Position numbers and translations under genes: made by a program. This document shows positions 22,756 to 33,393 of a DNA stretch of 64,000 bases, in pieces (positions within the stretch are counted from its first letter, which is position 1; every line of letters starts with the position of its first letter). Location of the stretch: the NCBI RefSeq assembly GCF_036884845.1, contig NZ_CP145732.1, positions 496,001-560,000 of the forward strand, read 5' to 3'. This stretch comes from Pseudomonas sp. MAG733B (GTDB lineage: Bacteria; Pseudomonadota; Gammaproteobacteria; Pseudomonadales; Pseudomonadaceae). The notes under the pieces are model-generated. The model was not told the origin of the DNA. It made no database searches and was given only the letters and a program-made list of their open reading frames with translations.

Positions 22756-24810
22756 TTACCCCAGCAACGAAATATCGGCGACGCCGAGGAACAGCCCACG
22801 CAGACGCGCCAGCAAGGCGTAACGGTTGGCGCGGACCTTGGCATCTTCCGCATTGACCATCACGGCTTCGAAGAACGCATCCACCGGCTCGCGCAGGGCG
22901 GCCAGGCGCGCCAGCGATTCGCTGTACTGACGTGCTGCAGCCATCGGCTGGACGGCCTGGTCTGCCTGCTGGATCGCCGAGTACAGGGAGAACTCGTTGG
23001 CATTGTCGAAGTACTTGGCTTCCACGACCGTAGGCACCGAGCCTTCGACCTTGCTCAGCAGGTTCGACACACGCTTGTTCACGGCGGCCAGGGCAGCGGC
23101 TTCCGGCAACTTGCGGAACGCTTCTACCGCTTGCACGCGCTGGTCGAAGTCCAGGGCTGAACCCGGCTTCAGGGCACGTACCGACAGATAGGTCGCCACA
23201 TCGACGCCTTCGTCTTCGTAACGGGCACGCAGACGGTCGAAGATGAATTCCAGCACCGAGTCGTTCAGGCCGGCAGCCTTGACCTTGGCACCGAACGCAG
23301 CGACGGCGAAAGCCACGGCGTCGTTCAGGTCCAGATCGAGTTGTTTCTCGATCAGGATGCGCAGCACGCCAAGTGCTGCACGGCGCAGGGCGTACGGGTC
23401 TTTGCTGCCGGTTGGCAGCATGCCGATGCCGAAGATGCCGACCAGGGTGTCGAGCTTGTCGGCAATGGCCACGGCCGCACCGGTCAGGGTGGACGGCAGT
23501 TCAGCGCCGGCACCGCGCGGCATGTACTGCTCGTTCAGCGCCAGTGCGACGTCTTCCGGCTCGCCATCGTTGAGGGCGTAATAGTAACCGGCGACACCTT
23601 GCATCTCCGGGAACTCACCGACCATTTCGGTCGCCAGGTCGCACTTGGACAGCAGGCCAGCGCGAGCAGCCCACGAAGCGTTGCCGCCGATGCGCGCGGC
23701 GATGTAGGCGGCCAGTTTGGAAACACGTTCGGCCTTGTCGTAGACGCTGCCGAGTTTTTCCTGGAACACCACGTTTTGCAGGCGCAGGTTGAAGTCTTCG
23801 AGTTTCTGCTTCTTGTCTTGCTTGAAGAAGAACTCGGCGTCGGTCAGGCGTGGGCGAACCACTTTCTCATTACCGGCGATGATTTGCTGCGGGTCTTTGC
23901 TTTCGATGTTGGCCACGGTAATGAAACGTGGCAGCAACTTGCCGTCGGCATCCAGCAGGCAGAAGTACTTCTGGTTGTCCTGCATGGTGGTGATGAGGGC
24001 TTCTTGCGGCACGTCGAGGAAGCGTTCCTCGAACGAGCACACCAGCGGCACTGGCCATTCGACCAGCGCAGTCACTTCGTCGAGCAGGGCCGGCGGCACG
24101 ATCGCGGTGCCTTCCTGGCGGGTCGCCAGTTCTTCGGTGCGCTTGCTGATGATTTCGCGACGCTCGTTGGCATCGGCCAGTACATAAGCGGCACGCAGAT
24201 CAGACAGGTAGCTCGACGGCGAACCGATGCGCACGTTTTCCGGATGATGGAAGCGGTGACCACGGGAATCGCGACCGGCCTTCTGGGCGAGGATGGTGCA
24301 GTCGACGACCTGGTCACCGAGCAGCATGACCAGCCACTGGGTCGGACGCACGAACTCTTCCTTGCGAGCGCCCCAACGCATGCGTTTCGGGATCGGCAGG
24401 TCGTTCAGCGAATCTTCGACGATGGTCGGCAGCAGGCTTGCGGTCGGCTTGCCGGCGATGCTTTGGCTGTAGCGCAGTTTCGGGCCGCTCTGATCGATTT
24501 CGCTCAGGTCGACGCCGCATTTCTTGGCAAAGCCCAGTGCCGCTTGGGTCGGGTTGCCTTCGGCATCGAATGCCGCCTGACGTGGCGGGCCATCGAGGTT
24601 GATGCTGCGATCCGGCTGCTGGGTGGCCAGCGAGGTGATCAGCACGGCCAGACGGCGCGGCGCGGCATACACGGTTTTGGTCTCGTAGTTCAGGCCGGCA
24701 GCTTGCAGGCCCTTGTCGATACCGGCGAGGAACGCCTCGGCCAGAGTATTCAGGGCCTTGGGTGGCAGTTCTTCAGTGCCCAGTTCAACCAGAAAATCCA
24801 GAGCACTCAT
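22756..24810 (-). CDS. glyS: Glycyl-tRNA synthetase beta subunit
   Basis: This 684-residue subunit of the alpha2beta2 enzyme begins [20 protein letters not shown] and contains the tRNA-binding HD-like and C-terminal anticodon-binding DALR-type regions. It overlaps glyQ by four nt (ATGA), so translation of the two subunits is coupled and stoichiometric. Confidence 0.97.
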   Translation of the reverse strand: MSALDFLVELGTEELPPKALNTLAEAFLAGIDKGLQAAGLNYETKTVYAAPRRLAVLITSLATQQPDRSINLDGPPRQAAFDAEGNPTQAALGFAKKCGVDLSEIDQSGPKLRYSQSIAGKPTASLLPTIVEDSLNDLPIPKRMRWGARKEEFVRPTQWLVMLLGDQVVDCTILAQKAGRDSRGHRFHHPENVRIGSPSSYLSDLRAAYVLADANERREIISKRTEELATRQEGTAIVPPALLDEVTALVEWPVPLVCSFEERFLDVPQEALITTMQDNQKYFCLLDADGKLLPRFITVANIESKDPQQIIAGNEKVVRPRLTDAEFFFKQDKKQKLEDFNLRLQNVVFQEKLGSVYDKAERVSKLAAYIAARIGGNASWAARAGLLSKCDLATEMVGEFPEMQGVAGYYYALNDGEPEDVALALNEQYMPRGAGAELPSTLTGAAVAIADKLDTLVGIFGIGMLPTGSKDPYALRRAALGVLRILIEKQLDLDLNDAVAFAVAAFGAKVKAAGLNDSVLEFIFDRLRARYEDEGVDVATYLSVRALKPGSALDFDQRVQAVEAFRKLPEAAALAAVNKRVSNLLSKVEGSVPTVVEAKYFDNANEFSLYSAIQQADQAVQPMAAARQYSESLARLAALREPVDAFFEAVMVNAEDAKVRANRYALLARLRGLFLGVADISLLG

Positions 24811-25760
24811 TGTGCAGCCTCCAGCTTGGCCAGTACTTCGTCACGCAGGTCCGGGGTCGCCATCGGGAAGCCCAGCTTGGCGCGAGCCAGCAGGTAGGCT
24901 TGCGCAACGGAACGCGCGAGGGTGCGCACACGCAGGATGTATTGCTGACGCGCAGTCACGGAAATCGCCCGGCGCGCATCCAGCAGGTTGAAGGTGTGGG
25001 AGGCCTTCAACACCATTTCGTAGCTCGGCAACGGCAGCGGCTGGTCGAGTTCGATCAGGCGTTTGGCTTCGCTTTCATAGAAATCGAACAGCTCGAACAG
25101 CTTCTCGACGTTGGCGTGTTCGAAGTTGTAAGTGGACTGCTCCACTTCGTTCTGGTGGAACACGTCGCCGTAGGTCACTTTGCCGAACGGACCGTCAGCC
25201 CAGACCAGGTCGTAGACCGAGTCCACGCCTTGCAGGTACATGGCCAGACGCTCAAGACCGTAGGTGATCTCGCCGGTCACCGGGTAGCACTCGATGCCGC
25301 CCGCTTGCTGGAAGTAGGTGAACTGCGTCACTTCCATGCCGTTGAGCCAGACTTCCCAGCCCAGACCCCAGGCGCCGAGGGTCGGCGATTCCCAGTTGTC
25401 TTCGACGAAGCGGATGTCGTGGACCAGCGGGTCCAGGCCGACATGCTTGAGGGAGCCCAGGTACAGTTCCTGGAAGTTGTCCGGGTTTGGCTTGAGCACT
25501 ACCTGGAATTGGTAGTAATGCTGCAGGCGGTTCGGGTTTTCGCCGTAGCGGCCGTCAGTTGGACGACGGCTTGGTTGCACGTAGGCGGCGTTCCAGGTTT
25601 CCGGGCCAATGGCGCGCAGGAATGTAGCAGTGTGGAAAGTGCCGGCGCCTACTTCCATATCGTAGGGCTGAAGTACCACACAACCTTGCTCGGCCCAGTA
25701 TTGCTGGAGGGCGAGGATCAAGTCTTGGAAGGTACGCACGGCTGGCGTAGGCTGGCTCAC
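24807..25760 (-). CDS. glyQ: Glycyl-tRNA synthetase alpha subunit
   Basis: This 317-residue catalytic class II subunit begins [22 protein letters not shown] and contains [15 protein letters not shown] and [16 protein letters not shown], typical of GlyQ. I choose the GTG at 25760, preceded by AGGTGAA at proper spacing; the longer open frame upstream runs into the divergent tag gene and has no homology. First gene of glyQ-glyS-gmhB-plsC on this strand. Confidence 0.96.
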   Translation of the reverse strand: MSQPTPAVRTFQDLILALQQYWAEQGCVVLQPYDMEVGAGTFHTATFLRAIGPETWNAAYVQPSRRPTDGRYGENPNRLQHYYQFQVVLKPNPDNFQELYLGSLKHVGLDPLVHDIRFVEDNWESPTLGAWGLGWEVWLNGMEVTQFTYFQQAGGIECYPVTGEITYGLERLAMYLQGVDSVYDLVWADGPFGKVTYGDVFHQNEVEQSTYNFEHANVEKLFELFDFYESEAKRLIELDQPLPLPSYEMVLKASHTFNLLDARRAISVTARQQYILRVRTLARSVAQAYLLARAKLGFPMATPDLRDEVLAKLEAAQ

Positions 25761-25841
25761 GAAATTCACCTGTTTCTTGGGCTGCGATTTAAAGAGCGGG
25801 AGTATACCCGATTCATTGCTGCGCACGCCCCCTGGAGCCTT

Positions 25842-26399
25842 ATGCCACGCTGCTTTTGGTGTTCCGAAGATCCGTTGTACATGGCTTATCACGATCAGGA
25901 GTGGGGCACGCCGCTACGCGATGCGCAGGGTTTGTTCGAGTTGCTTTTGCTCGAAGGGTTCCAGGCCGGCCTTTCCTGGATCACTGTGCTGCGCAAACGT
26001 GAGCATTATCGTCAGGTGATGTTTGGCTTCGACGTGCAGCGCGTGGCGCAGATGAGCGATGCGGAAATCGATGAATTGATGCTCGATCCGGGCATCATCC
26101 GCAACCGCCTCAAGCTCAACGCCGCCCGCCGCAACGCCCAGGCCTGGCTGGCGCTGGAGGACCCGGTGGCGTTTCTCTGGTCCTTCGTCGGCGGTACGCC
26201 CGTGATAAATCATTTCAAGGATCGCAGCGAAGTCCCGGCCGTCACGCCGACCGCCGTGGAGATGAGCAAAGGTTTGAAAGAGGCCGGCTTCACTTTCGTC
26301 GGCCCGACCATTTGCTACGCGCTGATGCAGGCTTCGGGCATGGTCATGGACCACACCCGGGATTGCGACCGCTACGCGCAGCTGGCGAACGGCGGTTAG
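25842..26399 (+). CDS. tag: DNA-3-methyladenine glycosylase I
   Basis: This 185-residue base-excision enzyme removes 3-methyladenine. [22 protein letters not shown] carries zinc-binding Cys4 and His17 and the catalytic-pocket Glu; FLLLEGFQ-like [17 protein letters not shown] follows, and the C-terminal zinc residues are in [12 protein letters not shown]. The start is the ATG after CTGGAGCC; the frame is open far upstream only because it lies antisense to glyQ. Divergent from glyQ, with 81 bp between the two start codons. Confidence 0.95.
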   Translation: MPRCFWCSEDPLYMAYHDQEWGTPLRDAQGLFELLLLEGFQAGLSWITVLRKREHYRQVMFGFDVQRVAQMSDAEIDELMLDPGIIRNRLKLNAARRNAQAWLALEDPVAFLWSFVGGTPVINHFKDRSEVPAVTPTAVEMSKGLKEAGFTFVGPTICYALMQASGMVMDHTRDCDRYAQLANGG

Positions 26400-26439
26400 A
26401 ATGGCCGGTTCACGCACAGCACAAGATCAGGAGTGACCT

Positions 26440-27327
26440 GTGGATAAGTTTAAAGGCGCCTTGCTGGTAGGCGCTCTGCGGCTGTTTGCCCTGCTCCCGT
26501 GGCGAGCGGTGCAGGCCGTGGGCTCGGCGATTGGCTGGATGATGTGGAAATTCCCCAACCGTTCCCGCGACGTGGTGCGGATCAATCTGTCCAAATGCTT
26601 TCCGGACATGGACCCTGCCGAGCGCGAACGTCTGGTAGGCCAGAGTCTGAAGGACATTGGCAAGTCCCTGACCGAAAGCGCCTGCGCCTGGATCTGGCCG
26701 GCCCAGCGCTCCATCGATCTGGTGCGCGAAGTCGAAGGCCTCGATGTATTGAAAGACGCCCTCGCCTCCGGCAAAGGCGTGGTCGGCATCACCAGCCACC
26801 TGGGCAACTGGGAAGTGCTCAACCACTTCTATTGCAGCCAGTGCAAACCGATCATTTTCTACCGCCCGCCAAAATTGAAGGCGGTGGATGAGTTGCTGCA
26901 AAAGCAGCGGGTTCAGCTTGGCAACAAAGTGGCCGCGTCCACCAAGGAAGGCATCCTCAGCGTCATCAAGGAAGTGCGCAAAGGTGGTGCAGTGGGCATT
27001 CCCGCTGACCCGGAACCGGCCGAATCCGCCGGGATCTTCGTGCCGTTCTTCGCCACCCAAGCGCTGACCAGCAAGTTCGTGCCGAACATGCTCGCCGGCG
27101 GCAAAGCGGTCGGTGTGTTCCTGCATGCGCTGCGCCTGCCGGACGGTTCTGGCTACAAAGTGATCCTGGAAGCTGCACCCGAAGCCATGTACAGCACCGA
27201 CACCGCCGAATCCTGTGCAGCCATGAGTAAAGTGGTCGAGCGCTATGTGCGGGCTTATCCGAGCCAGTACATGTGGAGCATGAAGCGCTTCAAGAAGCGT
27301 CCACCGGGTGAAGAACGCTGGTATTGA
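26440..27327 (+). CDS. lpxL: Lipid A biosynthesis acyltransferase (LpxL/HtrB family)
   Basis: This 295-residue inner-membrane acyltransferase adds a secondary acyl chain (laurate or its relative) to lipid A. The HX4E motif is in ITSHLGNWE, and GIPADPEPAE and YPSQYMWSMKRFKKRPPGE are family blocks. The start codon is GTG with CAGGAG upstream. Notably the start codon is part of an exact DnaA 9-mer (26439-26447). The orthologue in PAO1 (HtrB1) occupies the same position; substrate specificity cannot be read here. Confidence 0.93.
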   Translation: MDKFKGALLVGALRLFALLPWRAVQAVGSAIGWMMWKFPNRSRDVVRINLSKCFPDMDPAERERLVGQSLKDIGKSLTESACAWIWPAQRSIDLVREVEGLDVLKDALASGKGVVGITSHLGNWEVLNHFYCSQCKPIIFYRPPKLKAVDELLQKQRVQLGNKVAASTKEGILSVIKEVRKGGAVGIPADPEPAESAGIFVPFFATQALTSKFVPNMLAGGKAVGVFLHALRLPDGSGYKVILEAAPEAMYSTDTAESCAAMSKVVERYVRAYPSQYMWSMKRFKKRPPGEERWY

Positions 27328-27398
27328 GTTGGTTGGCATGATCTGTGGATAACCTTGAATCGAGGTTATCCACAACCGTTCATTCAAGGGCGCAATAG

Positions 27399-27638
27399 AT
27401 GTCCGAACATCGAAAATCATTTCGCATCAAGATTACGCATGAAAGCCTTGGCGAATGCCTGGGCCAGACGCGCAATCTTTCGACCACGGGTGTCTACGTC
27501 AAGCATCCGGCACTGTCTGCCTTGCCGAGAGGCGCGGTGGTCTACGGCCAGGTTCAAGACTTACCCACAGGCGCGCCGCGAGTGCGTATGGAAGTGGTGC
27601 AGGTGGATGCCGAGGGTATCGGTTTGCGTTATATCTGA
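27399..27638 (+). CDS. PilZ-domain protein
   Basis: This 79-residue protein is a single PilZ-like domain, with RKSFRIKITH in the place of the RxxxR loop and NLSTTGVYVK in the place of the (D/N)xSxxG motif. Such proteins bind cyclic di-GMP, but here the first motif is RKSFR, so binding is plausible and not certain. It is downstream of the lipid A acyltransferase and its stop codon region overlaps the convergent TPR gene by 10 bp. Confidence 0.85.
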   Translation: MSEHRKSFRIKITHESLGECLGQTRNLSTTGVYVKHPALSALPRGAVVYGQVQDLPTGAPRVRMEVVQVDAEGIGLRYI

Positions 27639-27946
27639 TCAGCGCGATCGAGCTTTTTCAGAAACACCGTCATTTCCTTCTCTGCCTGCTTGTCGCCATG
27701 GTTGCGGGCGGCTTCCAGACCTTGCTCCCAGGCCAGGCGCGCGGCTGCATGATCGGCCAGCGACAGATGGGCCTTGCCCAGTAGTTTCCAGGCCGCCGAA
27801 TACTTCGGATCGATCTCGACGCAGCGCTGGAAATGCTCGGCAGCCTTGGCGTTTTCACCCAGATCCAGATAACCCTTGCCCAGGCCGAAGCGCAGCAATG
27901 AGTTATCCACACCCTTGGCGAGCATTTTTTCCAGGGATTCGATCAT
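27629..27946 (-). CDS. Small tetratricopeptide-repeat protein
   Basis: This 105-residue protein has two to three TPR-like helical pairs, for example LRFGLGKGYLDLGENAKAAE and YSAAWKLLGKAHLSLADHAA. I start at MIESLEKMLAKG, which has AAGGAA at 8 nt; 17 codons upstream are open but lack a Shine-Dalgarno. It is cytoplasmic with no signal peptide. Function unknown; TPRs mediate protein contact. It overlaps the PilZ gene tail-to-tail. Confidence 0.85.
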   Translation of the reverse strand: MIESLEKMLAKGVDNSLLRFGLGKGYLDLGENAKAAEHFQRCVEIDPKYSAAWKLLGKAHLSLADHAAARLAWEQGLEAARNHGDKQAEKEMTVFLKKLDRADQI

Positions 27947-27986
27947 CAATTTTTCCTTCAAGTGATAGGGCAATCTCGAGATTGCT

Positions 27987-28075
27987 ATCGCGGGCAAGCC
28001 TTGCTCCTACAGTTTCGAGTCGTTCGACGCTTGGGTGTACGACCCAGTCCTGTAGGAGCAAGGCTTGCCCGCGAT
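27987..28075. repeat. REP doublet, family 1
   Basis: Two inverted copies of a 26-bp repeat, CTGTAGGAGCAAGGCTTGCC plus CGCGAT, at 28050-28075 and in reverse at 27987-28012, between the TPR gene and trkA. The same family recurs at 57043-57134. Confidence 0.9.
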
Positions 28076-28087
28076 GAGGCCCTTGGA

Positions 28088-29464
28088 TCAGAAGAAGCTC
28101 AAGCCCACATGGAACAGCTTCTCTACATCGCGAATATGCTTTTTATCCACAAGGAACAAAATCACATGGTCGCCGGTTTCGATCACGGTGTCGTCGTGGG
28201 CGATGATCACTTCTTCGTCGCGAATGATCGCGCCAATGGTGGTGCCCGGCGGCAGGCCGATGTTCTCGATGGCCTTGCCGATGACCTTGCTGGATTTCGA
28301 ATCGCCATGGGCAATGGCCTCGATGGCCTCTGCCGCGCCCCGGCGCAGTGAGTGCACGCTGACGATATCGCCACGGCGTACGTGGGCCAGCAAGGTGCCG
28401 ATGGTCGCCAGTTGCGGGCTGATGGCGATGTCGATGTCGCCGCCCTGGATCAGATCGACGTAGGCTGGGTTGTTGATGATGGTCATCACCTTCTTCGCGC
28501 CAAGGCGCTTGGCCAGCAGCGACGACATGATGTTGGCTTCGTCATCGTTGGTCAGGGCCAGGAACAGATCGGCGTCGGCAATGTTCTCTTCCAGCAGCAG
28601 GTCGCGATCCGAGGCGCTGCCCTGCAACACCACGGTGCTGTCGAGGTGGTCCGAGAGATGGCGGCAACGTGCCGGGTTCATCTCGATGATCTTCACCTGG
28701 TAACGGCTTTCGATGGCCTCGGCCAGACGTTCACCGATCTGCCCGCCACCGGCAATGACGATGCGTTTGTAGGTCTCGTCGAGACGACGCATTTCACTCA
28801 TCACCGCGCGAATGTTCGCTTTGGCGGCGATGAAAAATACTTCGTCGTCGGCCTCGATCACCGTATCGCCTTGCGGCAGGATCGGCCGGTCGCGACGGAA
28901 AATCGCAGCCACGCGGGTTTCGACGTTCGGCATGTGCTCGCGTAGCTGCCGCAGCTGCTGGCCCACCAACGGCCCGCCGTAATAAGCCCGCACCGCCACC
29001 AGTTGCGCCTTGCCTTCGGCGAAGTCAATCACCTGCAAGGCGCCCGGATGCTGGATCAGGCGCTTGATGTAGTTGGTCACCACTTGTTCCGGGCTGATCA
29101 GCACATCCACCGGAATCGCTTCGTTCTGGAACAGTTGCTCTTCGCGGGTCAGGTACGCGGCTTCGCGAACCCGGGCGATTTTGGTCGGGGTGTGGAACAA
29201 GGTGTGGGCGACCTGGCAGGCGACCATGTTGGTTTCGTCGCTGTTGGTCACGGCGACCAGCATGTCGGCGTCATCGGCCCCGGCCTGGCGCAGCACGGTC
29301 GGAAACGAACCGCGACCTTGTACGGTGCGGATATCCAGCCGATCACCGAGGTCGCGCAGGCGTTCGCCATCGGTGTCGACCACGGTGATGTCGTTTGCCT
29401 CGCTTGCCAAGTGTTCCGCCAGCGAACCGCCGACCTGCCCTGCGCCGAGGATGATGATTTTCAT
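28088..29464 (-). CDS. trkA: Trk potassium uptake regulator TrkA
   Basis: This 458-residue cytoplasmic protein binds NAD(H)/ATP and gates the TrkH/TrkG K+ channel. It is two tandem RCK units, each a Rossmann domain ([17 protein letters not shown] at residue 3; [18 protein letters not shown] near 234) followed by a TrkA_C domain. Length is typical. It lies 21 nt downstream of rsmB. No trkH is in the window. Confidence 0.96.
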   Translation of the reverse strand: MKIIILGAGQVGGSLAEHLASEANDITVVDTDGERLRDLGDRLDIRTVQGRGSFPTVLRQAGADDADMLVAVTNSDETNMVACQVAHTLFHTPTKIARVREAAYLTREEQLFQNEAIPVDVLISPEQVVTNYIKRLIQHPGALQVIDFAEGKAQLVAVRAYYGGPLVGQQLRQLREHMPNVETRVAAIFRRDRPILPQGDTVIEADDEVFFIAAKANIRAVMSEMRRLDETYKRIVIAGGGQIGERLAEAIESRYQVKIIEMNPARCRHLSDHLDSTVVLQGSASDRDLLLEENIADADLFLALTNDDEANIMSSLLAKRLGAKKVMTIINNPAYVDLIQGGDIDIAISPQLATIGTLLAHVRRGDIVSVHSLRRGAAEAIEAIAHGDSKSSKVIGKAIENIGLPPGTTIGAIIRDEEVIIAHDDTVIETGDHVILFLVDKKHIRDVEKLFHVGLSFF

Positions 29465-29485
29465 CCAGTCACTCCCTTAAACCGG

Positions 29486-30796
29486 TTAACCGCGCGCGGC
29501 GGCAATCTTGATCAGCTTGGCGTAGTAGAACCCGTCATGTCCGCCTTCCTGGGCCAGCAACTGGCGACCATGGGGCTGCTTGATGCCGGCCGCCGTGGCG
29601 AGGTCCAGTTCACGGGCGCCCGGCGTGCGGGCGAGGAACGCTTCGATGACTTCGGTGTTCTCGGTCGGCAATGTGGAGCACGTGGCGTAGAGCAGAATGC
29701 CGCCCACCTCGAGAGTTATCCACATGGCGTCCAGCAGTTCGCCTTGCAGAACCGCCAGTGCGGCGATGTCGTCGGGTTGGCGGGTCAACTTGATGTCCGG
29801 GTGGCGGCGAATCACGCCGGTGGCCGAGCATGGCGCGTCCAGCAGGATGCGCTGGAACGGTTTGCCATCCCACCATGCTTGGGTGTCGCGGCCGTCGGCG
29901 GCAATCAGTTCAGCGCTGAGCTTGAGGCGTTCGAGGTTTTCGCGAACCCGCACCAGACGTTTGGCTTCGAGGTCCACCGCCACGACGCCGGCCAGTCCAG
30001 GCTCGGCTTCGAGGATATGGCAAGTCTTGCCGCCCGGCGCACAGCAGGCGTCGAGCACCCGTTGGCCCGGTGCCAGATCGAGCAGATCGGCGGCCAGTTG
30101 CGCAGCTTCGTCCTGCACGCTGATCCAGCCTTCGGCGAAGCCTGGCAGGCTGCGTACGTCGGCGGCGGCTTCGAGGACGATGCCGTCGCGGCTGTACACG
30201 CACGGGGCGGCGGCGATGCCAGCGTCGGTCAGCAAGCCGAGATAAGCATCGCGGGTGTGATGGCGGCGATTGACCCGCAGGATCATCGGCGGGTGCGCAT
30301 TGTTCGCCGCGCAAATCGCTTCCCACTGTTCAGGCCAGAAAGCTTTAAGGGATTTTTGCAGCCAACGCGGGTGGGCGGTGCGCACCACAGGATCGCGTTC
30401 CAGTTCGGCGAAAATCGTTTCGCTTTCGCGCTGAGCGTTACGCAGCACGGCGTTGAGCAGGGCTTTGGCCCAAGGCTTTTTCAGTTTGTCGGCGCAACCG
30501 ACGGTTTCACCGATGGCGGCATGGGCCGGGACACGGGTGTAGAGCAATTGGTAGAGGCCGACCAGCAGTAGCGCCTCGACATCGGCGTCAGCAGCCTTGA
30601 ATGGTTTCTGTAGCAGCTTCTCCGCCAGCGCCGACAAACGCGGCTGCCAGCGAGCGGTGCCGAACGCCAGATCCTGGGTGAAACCGCGATCACGGTCCTC
30701 GACCTTGTCCAGTTGCGTCGGCAGCGAGCTGTTGAGCGAAGCTTTTCCGCTCAGGACAGCGGCGAGTGCCTTGGCGGCGGCCAGACGCGGGTTCAT
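29486..30796 (-). CDS. rsmB: 16S rRNA (cytosine-967-C5)-methyltransferase
   Basis: This 436-residue enzyme (Sun/Fmu) has an N-terminal NusB-like RNA-binding domain (about residues 1-145) and a C-terminal SAM domain with [15 protein letters not shown]. Its catalytic cysteines are in [19 protein letters not shown] and YATCSTL. It overlaps fmt by four nt (ATGA). Confidence 0.96.
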   Translation of the reverse strand: MNPRLAAAKALAAVLSGKASLNSSLPTQLDKVEDRDRGFTQDLAFGTARWQPRLSALAEKLLQKPFKAADADVEALLLVGLYQLLYTRVPAHAAIGETVGCADKLKKPWAKALLNAVLRNAQRESETIFAELERDPVVRTAHPRWLQKSLKAFWPEQWEAICAANNAHPPMILRVNRRHHTRDAYLGLLTDAGIAAAPCVYSRDGIVLEAAADVRSLPGFAEGWISVQDEAAQLAADLLDLAPGQRVLDACCAPGGKTCHILEAEPGLAGVVAVDLEAKRLVRVRENLERLKLSAELIAADGRDTQAWWDGKPFQRILLDAPCSATGVIRRHPDIKLTRQPDDIAALAVLQGELLDAMWITLEVGGILLYATCSTLPTENTEVIEAFLARTPGARELDLATAAGIKQPHGRQLLAQEGGHDGFYYAKLIKIAAARG

Positions 30797-31752
30797 TGAG
30801 CGTCCGCCGCTTGACCGAGCACGGTCCCGGTGGCGAATTTCTCACGACGGCTGTTGAACAGGTCGCTGAAGTTCAGTGCCTTGCCGCCGGGCAATTGCAG
30901 GCGAGTCAGGCACAGCGCCTGTTCGCAGCAAGCGACGATCAGGCCGTCCTTGCTGGCGCTGAGGATTTCACCCGGTGCGCCTTTGCCTTCGGCCAGGTTC
31001 GCCGCCAGCACTTTCAGGGCTTCGCCGTTCAGCGTGCTGTGGGTGATCGGCCACGGGTTGAAGGCGCGCACCAGACGCTCCAGCTCAACAGCCGGGCGAG
31101 TCCAGTCGATGCGCGCTTCTTCCTTGTTCAATTTGTGCGCGTAGGTGGCGAGGCTGTCGTCCTGCACTTCGCCTTCCAGCGTCCCGGCAGCGAGGCCGGC
31201 AATCGCCTGAACCACGGCCGGTGGACCCATTTCGGCCAGACGGTCGTGGAGGCTGCCGCCAGTGTCTTCGACGCTGATCGGCGTGGTGACTTTCAGCAGC
31301 ATCGGCCCGGTGTCGAGGCCGGCTTCCATGCGCATCACGGTCACGCCACTTTCAGCGTCGCCCGCTTCCACGGCACGCTGGATCGGCGCCGCACCGCGCC
31401 AGCGCGGCAGCAGCGAAGCATGACTGTTGATGCAACCCAGACGCGGAATATCCAGTACCACTTGCGGCAGGATCAGGCCGTAGGCGACCACCACCATCAA
31501 GTCCGGCTTCAGTGCTGCCAGTTCAGCCTGAGCGTCTTCGTTGCGCAGGGTTGGCGGTTGCAGCACCGGGATGTTGTTTTCCAGGGCCAACTGCTTGACC
31601 GGGCTCGGCATCAGTTTTTGCCCGCGACCGGCCGGACGATCCGGTTGGGTGTAGACCGCGACGATCTCGTAAGGGCTGCTCAGCAGGGCCTTGAGGTGTT
31701 CGGCGGCGAATTCCGGGGTGCCGGCAAAGACAATGCGCAGTGGCTCAGTCAT
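30793..31752 (-). CDS. fmt: Methionyl-tRNA formyltransferase
   Basis: This 319-residue enzyme formylates initiator Met-t[21 protein letters not shown] is the N-terminal fold start and [18 protein letters not shown] is the formyl-transfer signature with the catalytic Asn and His. Functionally it pairs with def upstream, though a clear terminator lies between the two. Confidence 0.97.
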   Translation of the reverse strand: MTEPLRIVFAGTPEFAAEHLKALLSSPYEIVAVYTQPDRPAGRGQKLMPSPVKQLALENNIPVLQPPTLRNEDAQAELAALKPDLMVVVAYGLILPQVVLDIPRLGCINSHASLLPRWRGAAPIQRAVEAGDAESGVTVMRMEAGLDTGPMLLKVTTPISVEDTGGSLHDRLAEMGPPAVVQAIAGLAAGTLEGEVQDDSLATYAHKLNKEEARIDWTRPAVELERLVRAFNPWPITHSTLNGEALKVLAANLAEGKGAPGEILSASKDGLIVACCEQALCLTRLQLPGGKALNFSDLFNSRREKFATGTVLGQAADAQ

Positions 31753-31767
31753 TCATGAAGTCTCTTG

Positions 31768-31798
31768 AAAAGAAAAAGGCTTGCCGCAGCAAGCCTTT
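31768..31798 (-). terminator. Intrinsic terminator after def
   Basis: On the minus strand AAAGGCTTGC and GCAAGCCTTT form a 10-bp perfect stem with a 4-nt loop followed by TTCTTTTC. It is in the 57-nt gap between def and fmt, so fmt either has its own promoter or receives partial read-through. Confidence 0.8.
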
Positions 31799-31809
31799 GA
31801 AGATGGGCA

Positions 31810-32316
31810 TCAAGCGTTCTGGCGATGAAGCTTTTCCAGTTTCTTCTTGATGCGGTCGCGTTTGAGCGTGGACAGGTAATCGACGAACAATTTGCCATTG
31901 AGGTGGTCGCATTCGTGCTGGATGCACACCGCGAGCAAATCTTCGGCGATCAGTTCGTAAGGCTTGCCGTCGCGGTCCAGCGCCTTGACCTTGACCCGTT
32001 GCGGGCGATCGACGTTTTCGTAGAAGCCCGGCACGGAAAGGCAGCCTTCCTGATACTGGCCCATGTCGTCGGTCAGCGGTTCGAGCTCGGGGTTGATGAA
32101 CACTCGCGGCTCGGTGCGGTCTTCGGAAAGGTCCATCACGACGATACGTTTGTGCACGTTGACCTGGGTCGCGGCGAGGCCGATGCCCGGTGCCTCATAC
32201 ATTGTTTCAAACATGTCGTCGACCAACTGACGCACTTCGTCGTCCACTACGGCCACCGGTTTGGCGATAGTGCGCAGGCGCGGGTCAGGGAATTCGAGGA
32301 TGTTCAAAATGGCCAT
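31810..32316 (-). CDS. def: Peptide deformylase
   Basis: This 168-residue metalloenzyme removes the N-formyl group. All three motifs are present: [17 protein letters not shown] and QHECDHLNG (HExxH). I start at [15 protein letters not shown]; the open frame extends upstream without homology. The Shine-Dalgarno is weak. Divergent from the TsaP-type gene, 171 bp apart. Confidence 0.97.
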   Translation of the reverse strand: MAILNILEFPDPRLRTIAKPVAVVDDEVRQLVDDMFETMYEAPGIGLAATQVNVHKRIVVMDLSEDRTEPRVFINPELEPLTDDMGQYQEGCLSVPGFYENVDRPQRVKVKALDRDGKPYELIAEDLLAVCIQHECDHLNGKLFVDYLSTLKRDRIKKKLEKLHRQNA

Positions 32317-32487
32317 AAGCTTGATGACTGCACGTGTGAAGTAAGGTCGGGGCGGTGGCCTGGCGGGTCCGAAGATGCAGGCTACCTTTGTAAAACGTAG
32401 CTCCCTTCTCTTCATAAGCAAGCCGGGAGCGAGCCACTGACGGCTCTGGCGTTTCACGCGAACGTACATAATAAAGGGATTCACCGC

Positions 32488-33312
32488 ATGAGGAAATCAC
32501 TACTCGCCTTGCTCCTTCTGGCCTCGGCAGGTTGGGCGCACGGGCAAGTGCCACCCAAGGAACATATTCCGACCATAAAACTGTCGCCACAGGTGCGCAC
32601 CAGCCCGGTAACCGAGGCCATCCCGAGCATTGCGCTGAAGTCGATCAACAGCTTTCTGCTCAGCAACCGCATCGTCGACAAGGCCGAGGATTTCGACAAG
32701 GCGCCCTACATCGTGGCCGGTGATGCCGAACGGGTGCTCAGCGGCACCGGTGATCGCGTCTTCGCCCGCGGTCACTTCGACCCGGCGCAACCGGTGTACG
32801 GCATCTTCCGCCAGGGCAAGGTCTACACCGATCCGCAGACCCGGGAGTTTCTGGGGATCAACGCCGATGACATCGGTGGCGGCGAGATCGTTGCCACCGA
32901 AGGCGACGTCGCCACATTGAGTTTGCAACGCACAACCCAGGAAGTGCGCCTCGGCGACCGTTTGTTCAGCGGCGAAGAGCGTTCGATCAATTCGACGTTC
33001 ACGCCCAGCGAACCGCGCAGCGAAATCAATGGCCTGATCATCGATGTACCGCGCGGCGTGACGCAGATCGGAGCCATGGACGTGGTCACGTTGAACAAGG
33101 GGCAACGTGATGGCCTCGCCGAAGGCAATATGCTGGTGGTGATGAAGACCGGCGAAACCGTGCGCGACCGGATCACTGGCCAGCCGCTGAAGGTTCCGGA
33201 TGAACGTGCCGGCCTGCTGATGGTTTTCCGTACCTACGACAAGCTCAGTTACGGACTGGTGCTCAACGCTTCGCGCTCGCTGGCGGTGATGGACAAGGTG
33301 CGAAATCCGTAA
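32488..33312 (+). CDS. TsaP-type pilus secretin-associated protein lacking the LysM domain
   Basis: This 274-residue secreted protein starts with a signal peptide ([20 protein letters not shown]). From [13 protein letters not shown] to VMDKVRNP it matches the C-terminal domain of the LysM protein found at this locus in pseudomonads (TsaP, PA0020), which anchors the type IV pilus secretin to peptidoglycan. That protein is about 340 residues and has a LysM domain right after the signal peptide. Here only about nine residues (VPPKEHIPT) separate signal peptide and C-terminal domain, so about 70 residues seem lost in frame. The rest has no frameshift. Confidence 0.8.
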   Translation: MRKSLLALLLLASAGWAHGQVPPKEHIPTIKLSPQVRTSPVTEAIPSIALKSINSFLLSNRIVDKAEDFDKAPYIVAGDAERVLSGTGDRVFARGHFDPAQPVYGIFRQGKVYTDPQTREFLGINADDIGGGEIVATEGDVATLSLQRTTQEVRLGDRLFSGEERSINSTFTPSEPRSEINGLIIDVPRGVTQIGAMDVVTLNKGQRDGLAEGNMLVVMKTGETVRDRITGQPLKVPDERAGLLMVFRTYDKLSYGLVLNASRSLAVMDKVRNP

Positions 33313-33393
33313 GCTTGCTTCACAAGTTACCAACAGAGTTATCCACAGCTTATTCCCGCTTGGACGGGTGCTTATAACGATCAAGGACGATCC

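Noticed and set aside
24762..25841. N-terminal extension of the tag frame by 360 codons
   Set aside because: This part is antisense to glyQ; Tag family proteins begin at the ATG at 25842.
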